Below, one piece after another: positions 46,742 through 56,161 of a DNA stretch of 64,000 bases. Numbering within the stretch: the first letter of the stretch is position 1; every line of letters begins with the position of its first letter. The translations under genes and the position numbers were made by a program. This DNA is from Rugamonas apoptosis (GTDB lineage: Bacteria > Pseudomonadota > Gammaproteobacteria > Burkholderiales > Burkholderiaceae_D). The stretch covers positions 124,001 through 188,000 of the forward strand of contig NZ_JACEZU010000001.1 in NCBI RefSeq assembly GCF_014042355.1, read 5' to 3'. The notes beneath the pieces are model-generated. The model did no database searches and was not told where the DNA came from. It saw only the letters and a program-made list of their open reading frames with translations.

Positions 46742-49700
46742 TCAATGCTTGACGGTATTAACAGCTTTCAATGCAACAGTGCTGCCAGCTTGCGGTTCGC
46801 CAGCCAGCACGTCATCGGCCATGGGGCCGCTGCCGCTGTACTTGTCGAGGAACAGGTAGATGACGGGAGTGATATAGAGCGTGATCACTTGCGAGAACAC
46901 CAGGCCGCCCACCACGGCCAGGCCCAGCGGCTGGCGCAGTTCGGCGCCCGCGCCCAGGCCCAGCGCGATCGGCAAGGCGCCCATCAGGGCCGCCATGGTG
47001 GTCATCATGATGGGGCGGAAACGCAGCACGCAAGCCTCGCGGATGGCGGCGGCCGGCGTCATGCCCCCGTTGCGCTGCGCGTGCAGGGCGAAGTCGATCA
47101 TCATGATGGCGTTCTTCTTGACGATGCCGATCAACATCAGGATGCCGATGATGGCGATCATGGTCAGGTCCAGGTTGAACATGCGCAAGGTCAGCAGCGC
47201 GCCCACGGCGGCCGACGGCAGGCCGGCCAGGATGGTGAGCGGGTGGATGAAGCTTTCATACAGCACGCCCAGCAGCACGTAGATCACGCCCAGCGCGGCC
47301 ACGATCAGGATCAGCTGGCTGCCTTGCGAACTCTGGAACACGGCCGCGTCGCCGCCGTAGCTGGTGATGATGGAAGCCGGCAAGTTCATGGCCGCGCCCA
47401 TCTTGTCGATCTTGGCCGTGGCCACACCCAGCGGCACGTCCGGCGCCAGGTTGAACGACAGCGTGATCGCCTGTAACTGGCCCTGGTGGTTGACGGCCGT
47501 GGGGCCGACCGTGCGCTCGACCGTGGCGAAGCTGGACAACTGCACCAGCTGGCCAGCCTTGTTGCGCACCGAAATGCGGGTCAGCGCATCGTCGAACTGG
47601 CGGTCCTCGGTGGCCGCTTCCAAGATCACGAAATAGCTGGCGGCCGACGAGTAGATGGTCGACACCTGGCGCTCGCCGAAGGCCAGGTAGAGCGCGCTGC
47701 GCACGTCGGCGATCTGCACGCCCAGGTTGTTGGCCTTGTCGCGGTCGATCTTGAGCGACGCCTGCAAGCCGCGGTTCTGGGCATCGCTGGTGACGTCGCG
47801 GAAATCATTGTCGGCCCGCATGCGGTCGAGGAACTTGGTGGCCCAGTCGCCCAGCGCATCGGGGCTGACCGATTGCAGCGTGTACTGGTAGCGGCTCTTG
47901 CTGGGGCGGCCGCCCAGTTGCAGGTTCTGGATCGGACTCAGGTAGACCGATACGCCGGCGATGGCGCGCGTGGCCTTGCGCAGGCTGTCGAGCACCTGCG
48001 GCATCTTGGCGCGCTGTTCGCGCGGCTTGAGCACCAGGAACATGCGGCCGCTGTTGCCGCCGCTGACAAAGGACGTCACATCCTGCACGTTGGGATCGGC
48101 CTTGATGACGTCGGCCACCTTTTCCTGCAAAGCCATCAGGGCCGACGAGGAAATGTCTTCCGCCGCTTCCGTCGTCACCCGGATCTGGCCCAGGTCCTCT
48201 TCCGGGAAGAAACCCTTGGGAATGGTCACGTACAGCACGGCCGTCAACGCGAAGGTGCCCAGCGCGATCGCCAGCACCACGTAACGGTGCGCCAGCGCCA
48301 CGTCCAGCGTGCGCGCGTAGCCTTGGCGCAGGCGCGCGAAGCCGGCCTCGAACCAGCGGCCGATGAAGGTGTCGTCGCCCTCGGCGTCGTGTGGATCGGC
48401 CGGCAGCAAACGGCTGGCCAGCATGGGCACCAGCGTCAGCGAGACGATGGCCGACACCAGGATCGACAGCGACACCACCACGGCGAATTCATGGAACAGC
48501 AAGCCTATCGTGCCCGGCATGAAAAAGATGGGGATGAACACGGCCACCAGCGAAATGGAAATCGAGACGATGGTGAAGCCCATCTCGCGCGCCCCGATCA
48601 GGGACGCCTGCAACGGTTTCTTGCCCAGTTCAACGTGGCGCACGATGTTTTCCAGCACCACGATGGCGTCGTCCACCACCAGGCCCACGGCCAGCGTAAT
48701 GCCCAGCAGCGACACGTTGTCCAGGCTGTAGCCGAACGCGTACAACAGCGCCAGCGCGCCCAGCAGCGAAATCGGCATGGTGATGCCTGGAATGAAGGTG
48801 GCGGCCGCGCGGCGCAGGAACAGGAAGATCACCAGCACCACCAGGCCCACCGTCAACGCCAGCGTGATATTGACGTCGTGGATGGCGTCGCGGATCGAGA
48901 CGGAGCGGTCGTTGACGAGGTTGATCTTGATCGAGCTGGGCAACTGGGCCAGGAAGCGCGGCAGCAACTGGCGCACGCCGTCCACCACCTGCACCGTGTT
49001 GGCGTTGGGCTGGCGCTGCACCAGCAGCACGATGGCGCGTTCGCCGTTGTAACTGCCGGCCGTCTTGACGGACTGGTAGCTGTCTTCCACGGTGGCCACT
49101 TCCTTCAGGCGCACGGGCTGGCCGTTGCGGGTGGCCACGATCAGCTCGGCGAATTCGGACGCCTTCATCAGCTGGGCGTTGCCCTGGATGGTGAGGGTCT
49201 GGCTGGGGCCGTCCAGAATGCCCAGCGGGCTGTTGGCGTTGGCGGCCTTGACGGCGGTGGCCAGTTCATCGAGCGTCAGGTTGCGCGCGTTGAGCTGGTC
49301 GGTGCGGGCCCGGATGCGCACCGCGAAACGCTTCTGGCCGTTGACGCTGACCTGGGCCACGCCGGGCAAGGTGGACAGGCTGGGGGCGATCAGGTTTTCC
49401 GCGTAGTCGTTCAGTTCCGACAGGCTCAGCGACGGCGACGTCATGGTCATGAACAACACGGGCGCGTCGGCCGGGTTGACCTTGCGGTAGGACGGCAGTT
49501 CCGTCATTTCCTGCGGCAGCGAACGCTGGGCCCGCAACAAGGCCGCCTGCACGTCCACGGCGGCCGCGTTGACGTCGATGGACGGGTCGAATTCCAGCGT
49601 CAGCGAAGTGGTGCCCAGGCTGCTGGTGGAGGTGATCAGGTTCAGGCCGGCGATGGTGGAGAACTGCTTTTCCAGCGGCAGCGCGACGGACGAAGCCATG

Positions 49701-49873
49701 GTGTCCGGGCTGGCGCCGGCCAGGTCGGCATTGACGTTGATGACGGGGGTGTTAAAGCTGGGCAGTGCCGCCACCGGGATGCTGGTATAGGCCAGCACGC
49801 CGGCCAGGATCAGCGACAGCGACAGCAGCACCACCATCACGGGGCGGCGTATGCATAATTCGGACAGGTTCAT
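46742..49873 (-). CDS. RND efflux permease (HAE1 type, MdtB/MdtC-like)
   Basis: 1043 residues with the usual 12 membrane helices and two large periplasmic loops. The conserved transmembrane acidic positions lie in LAVGLVVDDAIVVLENI. It expels drugs or bile-like compounds using the proton gradient. It overlaps the adaptor gene by four bases (ATGA), so the two are coupled. No outer-membrane channel gene is adjacent, so the pump must use an external TolC-type partner. Confidence 0.94.
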   Translation of the reverse strand: MNLSELCIRRPVMVVLLSLSLILAGVLAYTSIPVAALPSFNTPVINVNADLAGASPDTMASSVALPLEKQFSTIAGLNLITSTSSLGTTSLTLEFDPSIDVNAAAVDVQAALLRAQRSLPQEMTELPSYRKVNPADAPVLFMTMTSPSLSLSELNDYAENLIAPSLSTLPGVAQVSVNGQKRFAVRIRARTDQLNARNLTLDELATAVKAANANSPLGILDGPSQTLTIQGNAQLMKASEFAELIVATRNGQPVRLKEVATVEDSYQSVKTAGSYNGERAIVLLVQRQPNANTVQVVDGVRQLLPRFLAQLPSSIKINLVNDRSVSIRDAIHDVNITLALTVGLVVLVIFLFLRRAAATFIPGITMPISLLGALALLYAFGYSLDNVSLLGITLAVGLVVDDAIVVLENIVRHVELGKKPLQASLIGAREMGFTIVSISISLVAVFIPIFFMPGTIGLLFHEFAVVVSLSILVSAIVSLTLVPMLASRLLPADPHDAEGDDTFIGRWFEAGFARLRQGYARTLDVALAHRYVVLAIALGTFALTAVLYVTIPKGFFPEEDLGQIRVTTEAAEDISSSALMALQEKVADVIKADPNVQDVTSFVSGGNSGRMFLVLKPREQRAKMPQVLDSLRKATRAIAGVSVYLSPIQNLQLGGRPSKSRYQYTLQSVSPDALGDWATKFLDRMRADNDFRDVTSDAQNRGLQASLKIDRDKANNLGVQIADVRSALYLAFGERQVSTIYSSAASYFVILEAATEDRQFDDALTRISVRNKAGQLVQLSSFATVERTVGPTAVNHQGQLQAITLSFNLAPDVPLGVATAKIDKMGAAMNLPASIITSYGGDAAVFQSSQGSQLILIVAALGVIYVLLGVLYESFIHPLTILAGLPSAAVGALLTLRMFNLDLTMIAIIGILMLIGIVKKNAIMMIDFALHAQRNGGMTPAAAIREACVLRFRPIMMTTMAALMGALPIALGLGAGAELRQPLGLAVVGGLVFSQVITLYITPVIYLFLDKYSGSGPMADDVLAGEPQAGSTVALKAVNTVKH

Positions 49874-51141
49874 TCCGTTTTACCTTTTTGCGCCAACGGG
49901 GTGGCCTGGGCCGACGCGCTGTCGTGCCCGCCTGCGGCCACCGGCTTGACCTTGCCGCCCGGCCGCAGGTTCTGCTTGCCTTCCACGATCACTTGCGCGT
50001 CGGCCGTCAGGCCGGACACGGCGGCGTCGGTGCCGAACGCATACAGGCGCTGCACGGGATTGGTCTTGGCCGTCTGGTCCGGCGCCACCGTGTAGACGAA
50101 GGTGCCGCGCGTGTTGCTGATGATAGCGTTTTGCGGCACCACCAGCGCATCCTTGAGGGTGCGCACGGTGAGGCGGGCGTTGACGTACTGGCCCGGCCAC
50201 AATGGCGTGCCGGCATTGGCGAACTGGGCTTTCACGCGGATCACGCCAGCCACGGGATCGACGGTGTTGTCGACGAAACTGAGCACGCCGTCGAGAGTGG
50301 TGCCGGACGGGCTGGCGGCGCCGCTGGCGGGGCTGGTGGCGCCGCCGGAGACGCTGGAGGCGCCGTCGGAGACGCTGGAGGCGCCGCCGGAGACGCTGGA
50401 GGCGCCGCCGGCGCCGGCCGTCACCTGCACCGGCACGCTGCCGGCGCGCTGGGCCGCCAGCACATCGGCCAGCGCGCTTTCAGGCAAGGTGAAGGCGACC
50501 GTGATGGGGTCGAGCTGGGTGATGGTGGTCAGCGAGGTGCTCAACTGCACCAGGCTGCCCGGATAAACGTTGATGGCGCCCACCCGGCCCGCCATGGGCG
50601 CGCGGATGGCCGAGTAGCTGGCGTCCACGCCGGCCGAACGGGCGGCGGCCGTGTCGGCCTGCACCAGCGCACGGGCCGCTTCCACCTGGCTCTTGAGCGT
50701 GTCGACGGCGCCCTGGGCGATGAAGTTCTTGCTCAACAATTCCTGGCTGCGCTGGTACTGGCGCTGCAGGTCGGCCAGCGATGCCTGGTCGCGCGCCACC
50801 TGGGCTTGCGCCTTGTCCAGATTGGCGCGGGCGCTGCGGTCATCCAGTGTGAACATCAGCTCGCCGGCGCGCACGAACTGGCCTTCCTTGATGTGGACCC
50901 TGGCGATGGTGCTGGTGATTTGCGGATGCAGGTCCACCGTGCTGATCGGGGTGACGGTGCCGTTGGCCTGGAAGATCACGGGCACGTCCTGGCGCCGCGG
51001 CGTGATCACGGTGACCGTCGTGGGGCCTTGCGCACCGGACTTGGCGGCCGCCGGAGCGCCGGCCTGGTGGGTGACATGCCAGACGCCATAGCCGGCCACG
51101 ATGACCGCGCCGGCCAGGAATGCGAGGGAAGTTTTTTTCAT
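49870..51141 (-). CDS. RND efflux periplasmic adaptor (MdtA-like)
   Basis: 423 residues. An N-terminal anchor/signal is followed by a biotin-lipoyl motif (TVDLHPQITSTIARVHIKEG), an alpha-hairpin, and beta-barrel regions. Residues in the beta-barrel region are interrupted by a Ser/Gly-rich tandem repeat (GASSVSG units, 50338-50400). It links the permease to an outer-membrane channel. ATG 51141 is the better start; upstream codons are not signal-like. Confidence 0.92.
   Translation of the reverse strand: MKKTSLAFLAGAVIVAGYGVWHVTHQAGAPAAAKSGAQGPTTVTVITPRRQDVPVIFQANGTVTPISTVDLHPQITSTIARVHIKEGQFVRAGELMFTLDDRSARANLDKAQAQVARDQASLADLQRQYQRSQELLSKNFIAQGAVDTLKSQVEAARALVQADTAAARSAGVDASYSAIRAPMAGRVGAINVYPGSLVQLSTSLTTITQLDPITVAFTLPESALADVLAAQRAGSVPVQVTAGAGGASSVSGGASSVSDGASSVSGGATSPASGAASPSGTTLDGVLSFVDNTVDPVAGVIRVKAQFANAGTPLWPGQYVNARLTVRTLKDALVVPQNAIISNTRGTFVYTVAPDQTAKTNPVQRLYAFGTDAAVSGLTADAQVIVEGKQNLRPGGKVKPVAAGGHDSASAQATPLAQKGKTE
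50338..50400 (-). repeat. 21-bp tandem repeat inside the adaptor gene
   Basis: Three direct copies of a 21-base unit (GGCGCCGCCGGAGACGCTGGA with few changes) encode GASSVSG/GASSVSD/GASSVSG. They form a low-complexity insertion in the adaptor. Repeats of this type can change in number by slippage. Confidence 0.75.
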
Positions 51142-51240
51142 GTTGGTCAAGAGTGTTGCCGCCGGGCATAAGCGAAACATTGTCGCATATTCTTCCGGAA
51201 AAATATGACGGCGCGGGCGCCGCCATGGGGGATGGACAGC

Positions 51241-52599
51241 TCAGCGTCCGGCGTAGTATTCGGGCACGATCAGCGTCACTTCCAGGCCGCCCTGCGCATG
51301 GTTGGCCAGCATCAGACTGGCGCCGTGCTGCTCGGCGATGTTGCGGGCGATCGTCAGGCCCAGGCCGGTGCCGCCGGAAGCGCGCGAGCGCGACGATTCG
51401 ATCCGGTAGAACGGTTCGAACACGCGCGCCATCTGTTCCGGCGCGATGCCGGGGCCGCCGTCGCGGATGCGGATGCGGGCCGCGCCCACCATCCGTTCCA
51501 CCGTCACATGCGCGTACTGGCCGTACTTGACGGCGTTGTCGAGCAGGTTGACCAGGCAGCGCCGGATCGCCAGCGGCCGGCCCATCAAGGCCATGGCGGC
51601 CTGCCCCTTGAGGTCCACTTGCTGGCCGCTGTCGGCCGCGTCGGAACAGACGCTGTCGAGCAGCGAATCGAGGTCCAGCGCCTGCATGGTTTCCGTGCTG
51701 TCCATGCTGCGCGCCAGGTCCAGCCCTTCCTTGACCATTTGCTGCATGGCCGACAGGTCGTCCACCAGGCGCTGCTGCAACTCGGCGTCGTGCACTTTTT
51801 CCAGCCGCAGGCGCATACGGGTGAGCGGGGTCTGCAGATCGTGGGTGATGGCGGCCAGCATTTCCGTGCGCTGCGAGATGTGCTGGCGGATGCGGGCCTG
51901 CATGGCGTTGAAGGCGCCAGCCGCCTGCCGGATTTCAGACGCGCCGCCGATGGCCAGCGGCGGCCGGTTGATGTCGTTGCCCAGGTCCTTGGCCGCCTGC
52001 GCCAGTTGCTTGAGCGGACGCATGGCCATGCGGGCCACGAAATACGCCAGCACGGCGATGCTGAGCAGGAAAGGCAGCAAGGTCAGCGGTTCTTTACGCC
52101 CGCCACTTGGCGGCGGGCGCGGCGGCAGCACGGACAGCTTCATCACGGCGCCATCGTGCATGCGCACCAGCATGGTTTCGCAGGTGCCGTGCCATTGCTT
52201 GGGGCCGAACAGGGTGATCGGTTTGCGCGGCAAATCGCATTCGGCCGGCCGTTCGGCCAGCGGATAGAGCGTGAAGCCCGTGCCCAGCCGGGTCTGCAAG
52301 GTCTGGGTGAATTCCGTGGCCGGCAAGCCACCAGCGGCGGCGGCCGTGCCGGCCGGCTCCAGCCGCACGCTGCCCCGGCTGGCCACCCGCAGATACGGTG
52401 GGCGGGACGCTTGCGGCACCACGTCGGCCGTCGTGATCAGTTGTTCGGCCCGCTCCAGCGCGTGGAAGTCGCGGTAGCGTTCCAGCGCGCGCGTGCGCTC
52501 GCTCACGGCCAGCCACTGGGTCAGCGCGGCCGAGGCGATGATGCCCAGCAGCAGCACCAGGAACACGCGCCCCGTCATGGAGCCGATGAATGCTTTCAC
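51241..52599 (-). CDS. Sensor histidine kinase (EnvZ/OmpR-partner class)
   Basis: 452 residues. Two membrane helices bracket a periplasmic sensor of about 140 residues, followed by a HAMP domain, a DHp domain with the phospho-His in AAITHDLQTPLTR, and a catalytic ATPase domain (IRDGGPGIAPEQM, GGTGLGLTIARNI). It phosphorylates the response regulator encoded by the preceding gene, overlapping by four bases. The signal is unknown; efflux substrates or envelope stress are plausible from context. Confidence 0.94.
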   Translation of the reverse strand: MKAFIGSMTGRVFLVLLLGIIASAALTQWLAVSERTRALERYRDFHALERAEQLITTADVVPQASRPPYLRVASRGSVRLEPAGTAAAAGGLPATEFTQTLQTRLGTGFTLYPLAERPAECDLPRKPITLFGPKQWHGTCETMLVRMHDGAVMKLSVLPPRPPPSGGRKEPLTLLPFLLSIAVLAYFVARMAMRPLKQLAQAAKDLGNDINRPPLAIGGASEIRQAAGAFNAMQARIRQHISQRTEMLAAITHDLQTPLTRMRLRLEKVHDAELQQRLVDDLSAMQQMVKEGLDLARSMDSTETMQALDLDSLLDSVCSDAADSGQQVDLKGQAAMALMGRPLAIRRCLVNLLDNAVKYGQYAHVTVERMVGAARIRIRDGGPGIAPEQMARVFEPFYRIESSRSRASGGTGLGLTIARNIAEQHGASLMLANHAQGGLEVTLIVPEYYAGR

Positions 52600-53324
52600 G
52601 CCTGCGGCTCCACGGCGACCTGGCCGGCCAGCACATAGCCGCCGTTGCGCACGGTCTTGATGATTTGCGGCAGGCGCGCATCCTCGCCCAGCTTCTGGCG
52701 CAGGCGGCTGATCTGGATGTCGATCGAGCGGTCGAACGGATCGGCGTCGCGGCCTTGGGTCAGGTTCAGCAATTGGTCGCGGTTGAGCACGCGGTTGGGG
52801 TGTTCCAGGAACACCTTGAGCAAGCGGAATTCCGCGCCAGACAGCATGATCACCAGACCGTCCGGGTTGAGCAGGTGGCGCGCCGTCAAGTCCAGCGTCC
52901 AGCCGGAGAAGCGGATGCGCTCGGCCTTGTCGCCACCATGGCTGGCCGGCATGGCGTTACTACGGCGCAGCACGCTGCGGATGCGGGCCAGCAGCTCGCG
53001 CGGCTCGAATGGCTTGGGCAGGTAGTCGTCGGCCCCCATTTCCAGGCCCAGGATCCGGTCCAGCGGCTCGTTGCGGGCCGTCAGCATGATGACGGGCAAG
53101 GTCGAATGGGCGCGCAGCTTGCGGCACAGGGTCAGGCCATCGTCGCCGGGCAGGTTCAGGTCCAGCACCACCAGGTCGGGCCGCGACTCGTCCAGCAGCT
53201 TCCACATGGCCGCACCGTCGGCCGCGCCCAGCGTGCGGTAGCCATTCGTTTCCAGGTAATCGGCCAGCAGGGTGCGGATGTCGCGATCGTCGTCAACGAT
53301 CAGAATTGTCGAGATGGATTCCAT
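52596..53324 (-). CDS. OmpR-family response regulator
   Basis: 242 residues. A receiver domain has the phospho-Asp in VVLDLNLPGDDG and Lys in LPKPFEPREL, and a C-terminal winged helix starts after residue about 135 (LLNLTQGRDADPFDRSIDIQI). ATG 53324 is the start, since residues before it do not belong to the receiver. It is divergent from the Spy-like gene, which is a likely target; this is inference. Confidence 0.94.
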   Translation of the reverse strand: MESISTILIVDDDRDIRTLLADYLETNGYRTLGAADGAAMWKLLDESRPDLVVLDLNLPGDDGLTLCRKLRAHSTLPVIMLTARNEPLDRILGLEMGADDYLPKPFEPRELLARIRSVLRRSNAMPASHGGDKAERIRFSGWTLDLTARHLLNPDGLVIMLSGAEFRLLKVFLEHPNRVLNRDQLLNLTQGRDADPFDRSIDIQISRLRQKLGEDARLPQIIKTVRNGGYVLAGQVAVEPQA

Positions 53325-53522
53325 GCCTTCATTATCGCCAGTTTGGCCGCGCCTGACCAAGGTGCATTTGTATCGGCTTGTAGTACCACCTTGCCGGGGA
53401 AACAGTTTGATACAAAAACCGGCAATCGGGACACTAGCCCGAAACACCGGCCTGCCACCATATGTCTCATGAGATGAGCAAGAACGCAGCGTCTCCCCAC
53501 GACTTTGACAAAGGAAGCAACC

Positions 53523-53999
53523 ATGAACACCGTACGCAAAAGCATCTTGATCGGCATGACCGTGCTGGGCCTGGCCGGCGCCAGCACCGCCGCCCTGGCC
53601 GATGACGCGGCGGCCGGCCGCCACGGCTGGCAGGCCAACAGCGAGCAGCGCCAGGCCCGCATGGCCGACATGTTCGCCAAGCACCAGGCCAAGCTGCACG
53701 ACCTGCTCAAGCTGACGGCGGCCCAGGAACCAGCCTGGACGGCTTACCAGAACGCCATCAAGCCTGCCCTGCCCGCCGAACACATCGACCACGCGGCCAT
53801 GGCCAAGCTGCCGGCGCCGGAGCGCCTGGCCAGGATGATCGACATGAGCAAGCAGCGTACGCTGGCCATGGAAGGCCATCTGGGCGCGCTGAACACCTTT
53901 TACGGCCAGCTGACCACGGAGCAAAAAGCCATTTTCGATGACCATGTGATGGGCGGCGCCCACGGCCCGCATCGCATGATGGGCCATCGCCACGAGTAA
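53523..53999 (+). CDS. Spy/CpxP-family periplasmic chaperone-like protein
   Basis: 158 residues. A Sec signal ends near AALADDAA, and the mature part has the two family motifs LTAAQ and LTTEQK in a helical, Met/His-rich body ending in HGPHRMMGHRHE. Spy/CpxP proteins bind unfolded proteins in the periplasm and often respond to envelope stress. AAGGAAG stands six bases ahead of the ATG. It is divergent from the two-component system and convergent with dsbD. Confidence 0.88.
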   Translation: MNTVRKSILIGMTVLGLAGASTAALADDAAAGRHGWQANSEQRQARMADMFAKHQAKLHDLLKLTAAQEPAWTAYQNAIKPALPAEHIDHAAMAKLPAPERLARMIDMSKQRTLAMEGHLGALNTFYGQLTTEQKAIFDDHVMGGAHGPHRMMGHRHE

Positions 54000-54008
54000 G
54001 ACCGAGCG

Positions 54009-54031
54009 GCGCCCGGCACATGACCGGGCGC
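54009..54031. terminator. GC-rich hairpin between convergent Spy-like gene and dsbD
   Basis: GCGCCCGG (54009-54016) and CCGGGCGC (54024-54031) form an 8-bp stem with a 7-nt loop, 9 bases past the Spy-like stop. No T-run follows on either strand, so its terminator role is moderate. Confidence 0.5.
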
Positions 54032-54038
54032 GTTCGCC

Positions 54039-56015
54039 TTATTGCGGCAAGCGCGACAGCGACTGCAGGAACTGGTCGGCATCCTGGAAGCCGATCACAC
54101 GGGCATCGGCCAGTTCCTGGCCCTTGCCGTCAAACAGGATGATGCCCGGCGGGCCGAACAGGTGGAAACGCTTCAACATGGCCTTGTCCGCTTCGTCGTT
54201 GGCCGTCACGTCCACTTGCAGCAGCACCGTGTTGGCCAGCCGCGCGCGCACGGCCGGCGCCACGAAGGTCAGCTTTTCCATTTCCTTGCAGGACACGCAC
54301 CAGTCGGCGTAGAAGTCCAGCAACGCGCTCTTGCCGCCCGTCTGGGCCAGCACGGCATCGAGTTCCGCCACCGTCTTGACGCGCTTGAACGGCAGCGGCT
54401 GCACCGCGCCTTGCGCCTGCAGGTGCGCCAGCGGGGCCAGCACGTCACGCCCGCCCGTGCTCACCCCCACCAGTTGCACCAGTCCCAGCGCGGCGAACAC
54501 CAGCCCGGCGCTCTTGGACGCCCAATGGCCCGTCTTGTTGCGCAGCAGGTAGACGCCGTAGCCCACCAGCAGCGCCGTCCAGCCCAGCATCTGCACGGCC
54601 GCCGGCAGCACGGGCGACACCAGCCACCACGCCATCGCCAGCAGCAGCACGCCGAAGAAGCGCTTGACGGCATCCATCCACAGTCCCGCCTTGGGCAGCA
54701 AGGTGCCGGCCGACACGCCCACCAGCAGCAGCGGCACGCTCATGCCGACCGCCATGGCGAACAGGGCGCTGCCGCCGATGATGACGTCGCGCGTCTGGCT
54801 GATGTAGACCAGGGCGCCGGCCAGTGGCGCGGCCACGCAAGGGCCGACGATCAGGGCGGAAATGGCGCCCATCACGAACACGCCGGCCAGCTTGCCGGCC
54901 GCCTGGCGGTGCGACATGGCGCTGAGCCGGGTTTGCAGCGCGGCGGGCACCTGCAGGTTGTAGTAGCCGAACATGGACAGCGACATGGCGGCCATCAGCA
55001 GCGCGAAGGCGCCCAGCACCCACGGGTTCTGCAAGGTGGCGGCCAGGCCTTCACCGATCAGGCCGGCAGCCACGCCCAGCGCCGTGTAGACGATGGCCAT
55101 GCCCAGCGAATAGGTGGCCGACAGCAGCAGGCCGCGCGCGCGGCTGGCCTTGGCGCCCTCGCCCACGATGATGAAGGACAGGATAGGCACCATGGGCAGC
55201 ACGCAGGGCGTGAACGCCAGGCCCAGGCCCAGCAGCATGAACAGCGGCACGATCACGAGCAGCTTGCCGCCCTTGAGCGCCGCTTCCACCCCGCCCGCTT
55301 GGGCCGCTGCTGCGGCGGCGGCCGGGGCTGGCGTGCTGGCGGCCTCCGTCACCACCGTCGTTTCCGGCGTGGGCACGGCGTTGACGGTGACGCCGGGGGG
55401 CACGGGGGCGGACGGGACGGACGATTGCGCGCCCGGCGCCGACTGGCTGACGGCGCCCGGCGGCGCAGCTTGGCCCATGGCCAGCGCAGCCAGGCCGGGA
55501 CCACCGCTGGCCGTCAGTGCGGCCTTGGCGTCCTGGGGCGCATAGCACAGGCCTTTGTCGGAGCAACCCTGGCCGGTGGACACGAGCGTGAAGCCGCCGT
55601 TCGCCTCGACGGGGATGGTGATGGTGACGCTGCCGCGATAGGTTTCCACGTTCTTCTGGAACGTTTCATCGAAGTGGATCTTGCCCGCCGGGATCTTGGG
55701 CGCGCCCAGCGTGGCGCCCTGGGCCGCGAATTTGAAGCGCTCGCGGTACATATAGTAGCCGTCCGCGATCTGGTAAGTGACGGCCACCGTGTGGGCATCG
55801 GCCATGCGGGCCGAGAAGCGGAAGGCGGCGTCCGGTTCCAGATAATCCTCGTCGGCATGGGCCGGACGGGCGGCGCCCAGGGCCAGCAGCAATGCCAGCA
55901 ACGCGGTCAGCAACGCAGGCAAGGACAGCAGCGCCCGGGCCCCGCTAAGGGACGGGAAGGAACGCGCGGGCGCGCAAAAGGCGGCGGCGAGTCGTGACAT
56001 GGCAAGTCGTGACAT
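54039..56015 (-). CDS. dsbD: Thiol:disulfide interchange protein DsbD
   Basis: 658 residues. A signal peptide (ending ARPAHADE), an N-terminal immunoglobulin-like domain with the GCSDKGLCY cysteine pair, eight membrane helices in a CcdA-like core, and a C-terminal thioredoxin domain with WCVSCK. It carries electrons from cytosolic thioredoxin to periplasmic DsbC and CcmG-type partners. The first 15 bases are duplicated (AGTCGTGACAT twice), which offers two start codons; the first is used. It lies downstream of rplQ. Confidence 0.95.
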   Translation of the reverse strand: MSRLAMSRLAAAFCAPARSFPSLSGARALLSLPALLTALLALLLALGAARPAHADEDYLEPDAAFRFSARMADAHTVAVTYQIADGYYMYRERFKFAAQGATLGAPKIPAGKIHFDETFQKNVETYRGSVTITIPVEANGGFTLVSTGQGCSDKGLCYAPQDAKAALTASGGPGLAALAMGQAAPPGAVSQSAPGAQSSVPSAPVPPGVTVNAVPTPETTVVTEAASTPAPAAAAAAAQAGGVEAALKGGKLLVIVPLFMLLGLGLAFTPCVLPMVPILSFIIVGEGAKASRARGLLLSATYSLGMAIVYTALGVAAGLIGEGLAATLQNPWVLGAFALLMAAMSLSMFGYYNLQVPAALQTRLSAMSHRQAAGKLAGVFVMGAISALIVGPCVAAPLAGALVYISQTRDVIIGGSALFAMAVGMSVPLLLVGVSAGTLLPKAGLWMDAVKRFFGVLLLAMAWWLVSPVLPAAVQMLGWTALLVGYGVYLLRNKTGHWASKSAGLVFAALGLVQLVGVSTGGRDVLAPLAHLQAQGAVQPLPFKRVKTVAELDAVLAQTGGKSALLDFYADWCVSCKEMEKLTFVAPAVRARLANTVLLQVDVTANDEADKAMLKRFHLFGPPGIILFDGKGQELADARVIGFQDADQFLQSLSRLPQ

Positions 56016-56113
56016 AGAGTATTCGATGACGGCGGAATGAGTTCAACGGGCAATAGTACACCGGCGGGCGGCGCGCCGTCTGAGCGCGGGCTTAAGATAG
56101 ATGGCCGAAAAGC

Positions 56114-56140
56114 AAAAAAGCCAGGCGGAGCCTGGCTTTT
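56114..56140 (-). terminator. Rho-independent terminator after rplQ
   Basis: On the minus strand, AAAAGCCAGGC (from 56140-56130) pairs with GCCTGGCTTTT (56126-56116) around a 3-nt loop, with a T-run behind. It closes the ribosomal operon, 21 bases past rplQ. Confidence 0.85.
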
Positions 56141-56161
56141 CTGACGTGACAACGACCGCTA

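Noticed and set aside
47486..49858. A 790-codon frame antisense to the RND permease
   Set aside because: Very Gln/His/Arg-rich low-complexity shadow of a well-supported permease.
52596..53993. Response regulator extended to 465 residues
   Set aside because: Residues before the receiver are a shadow of the Spy-like gene; the receiver begins right after ATG 53324.
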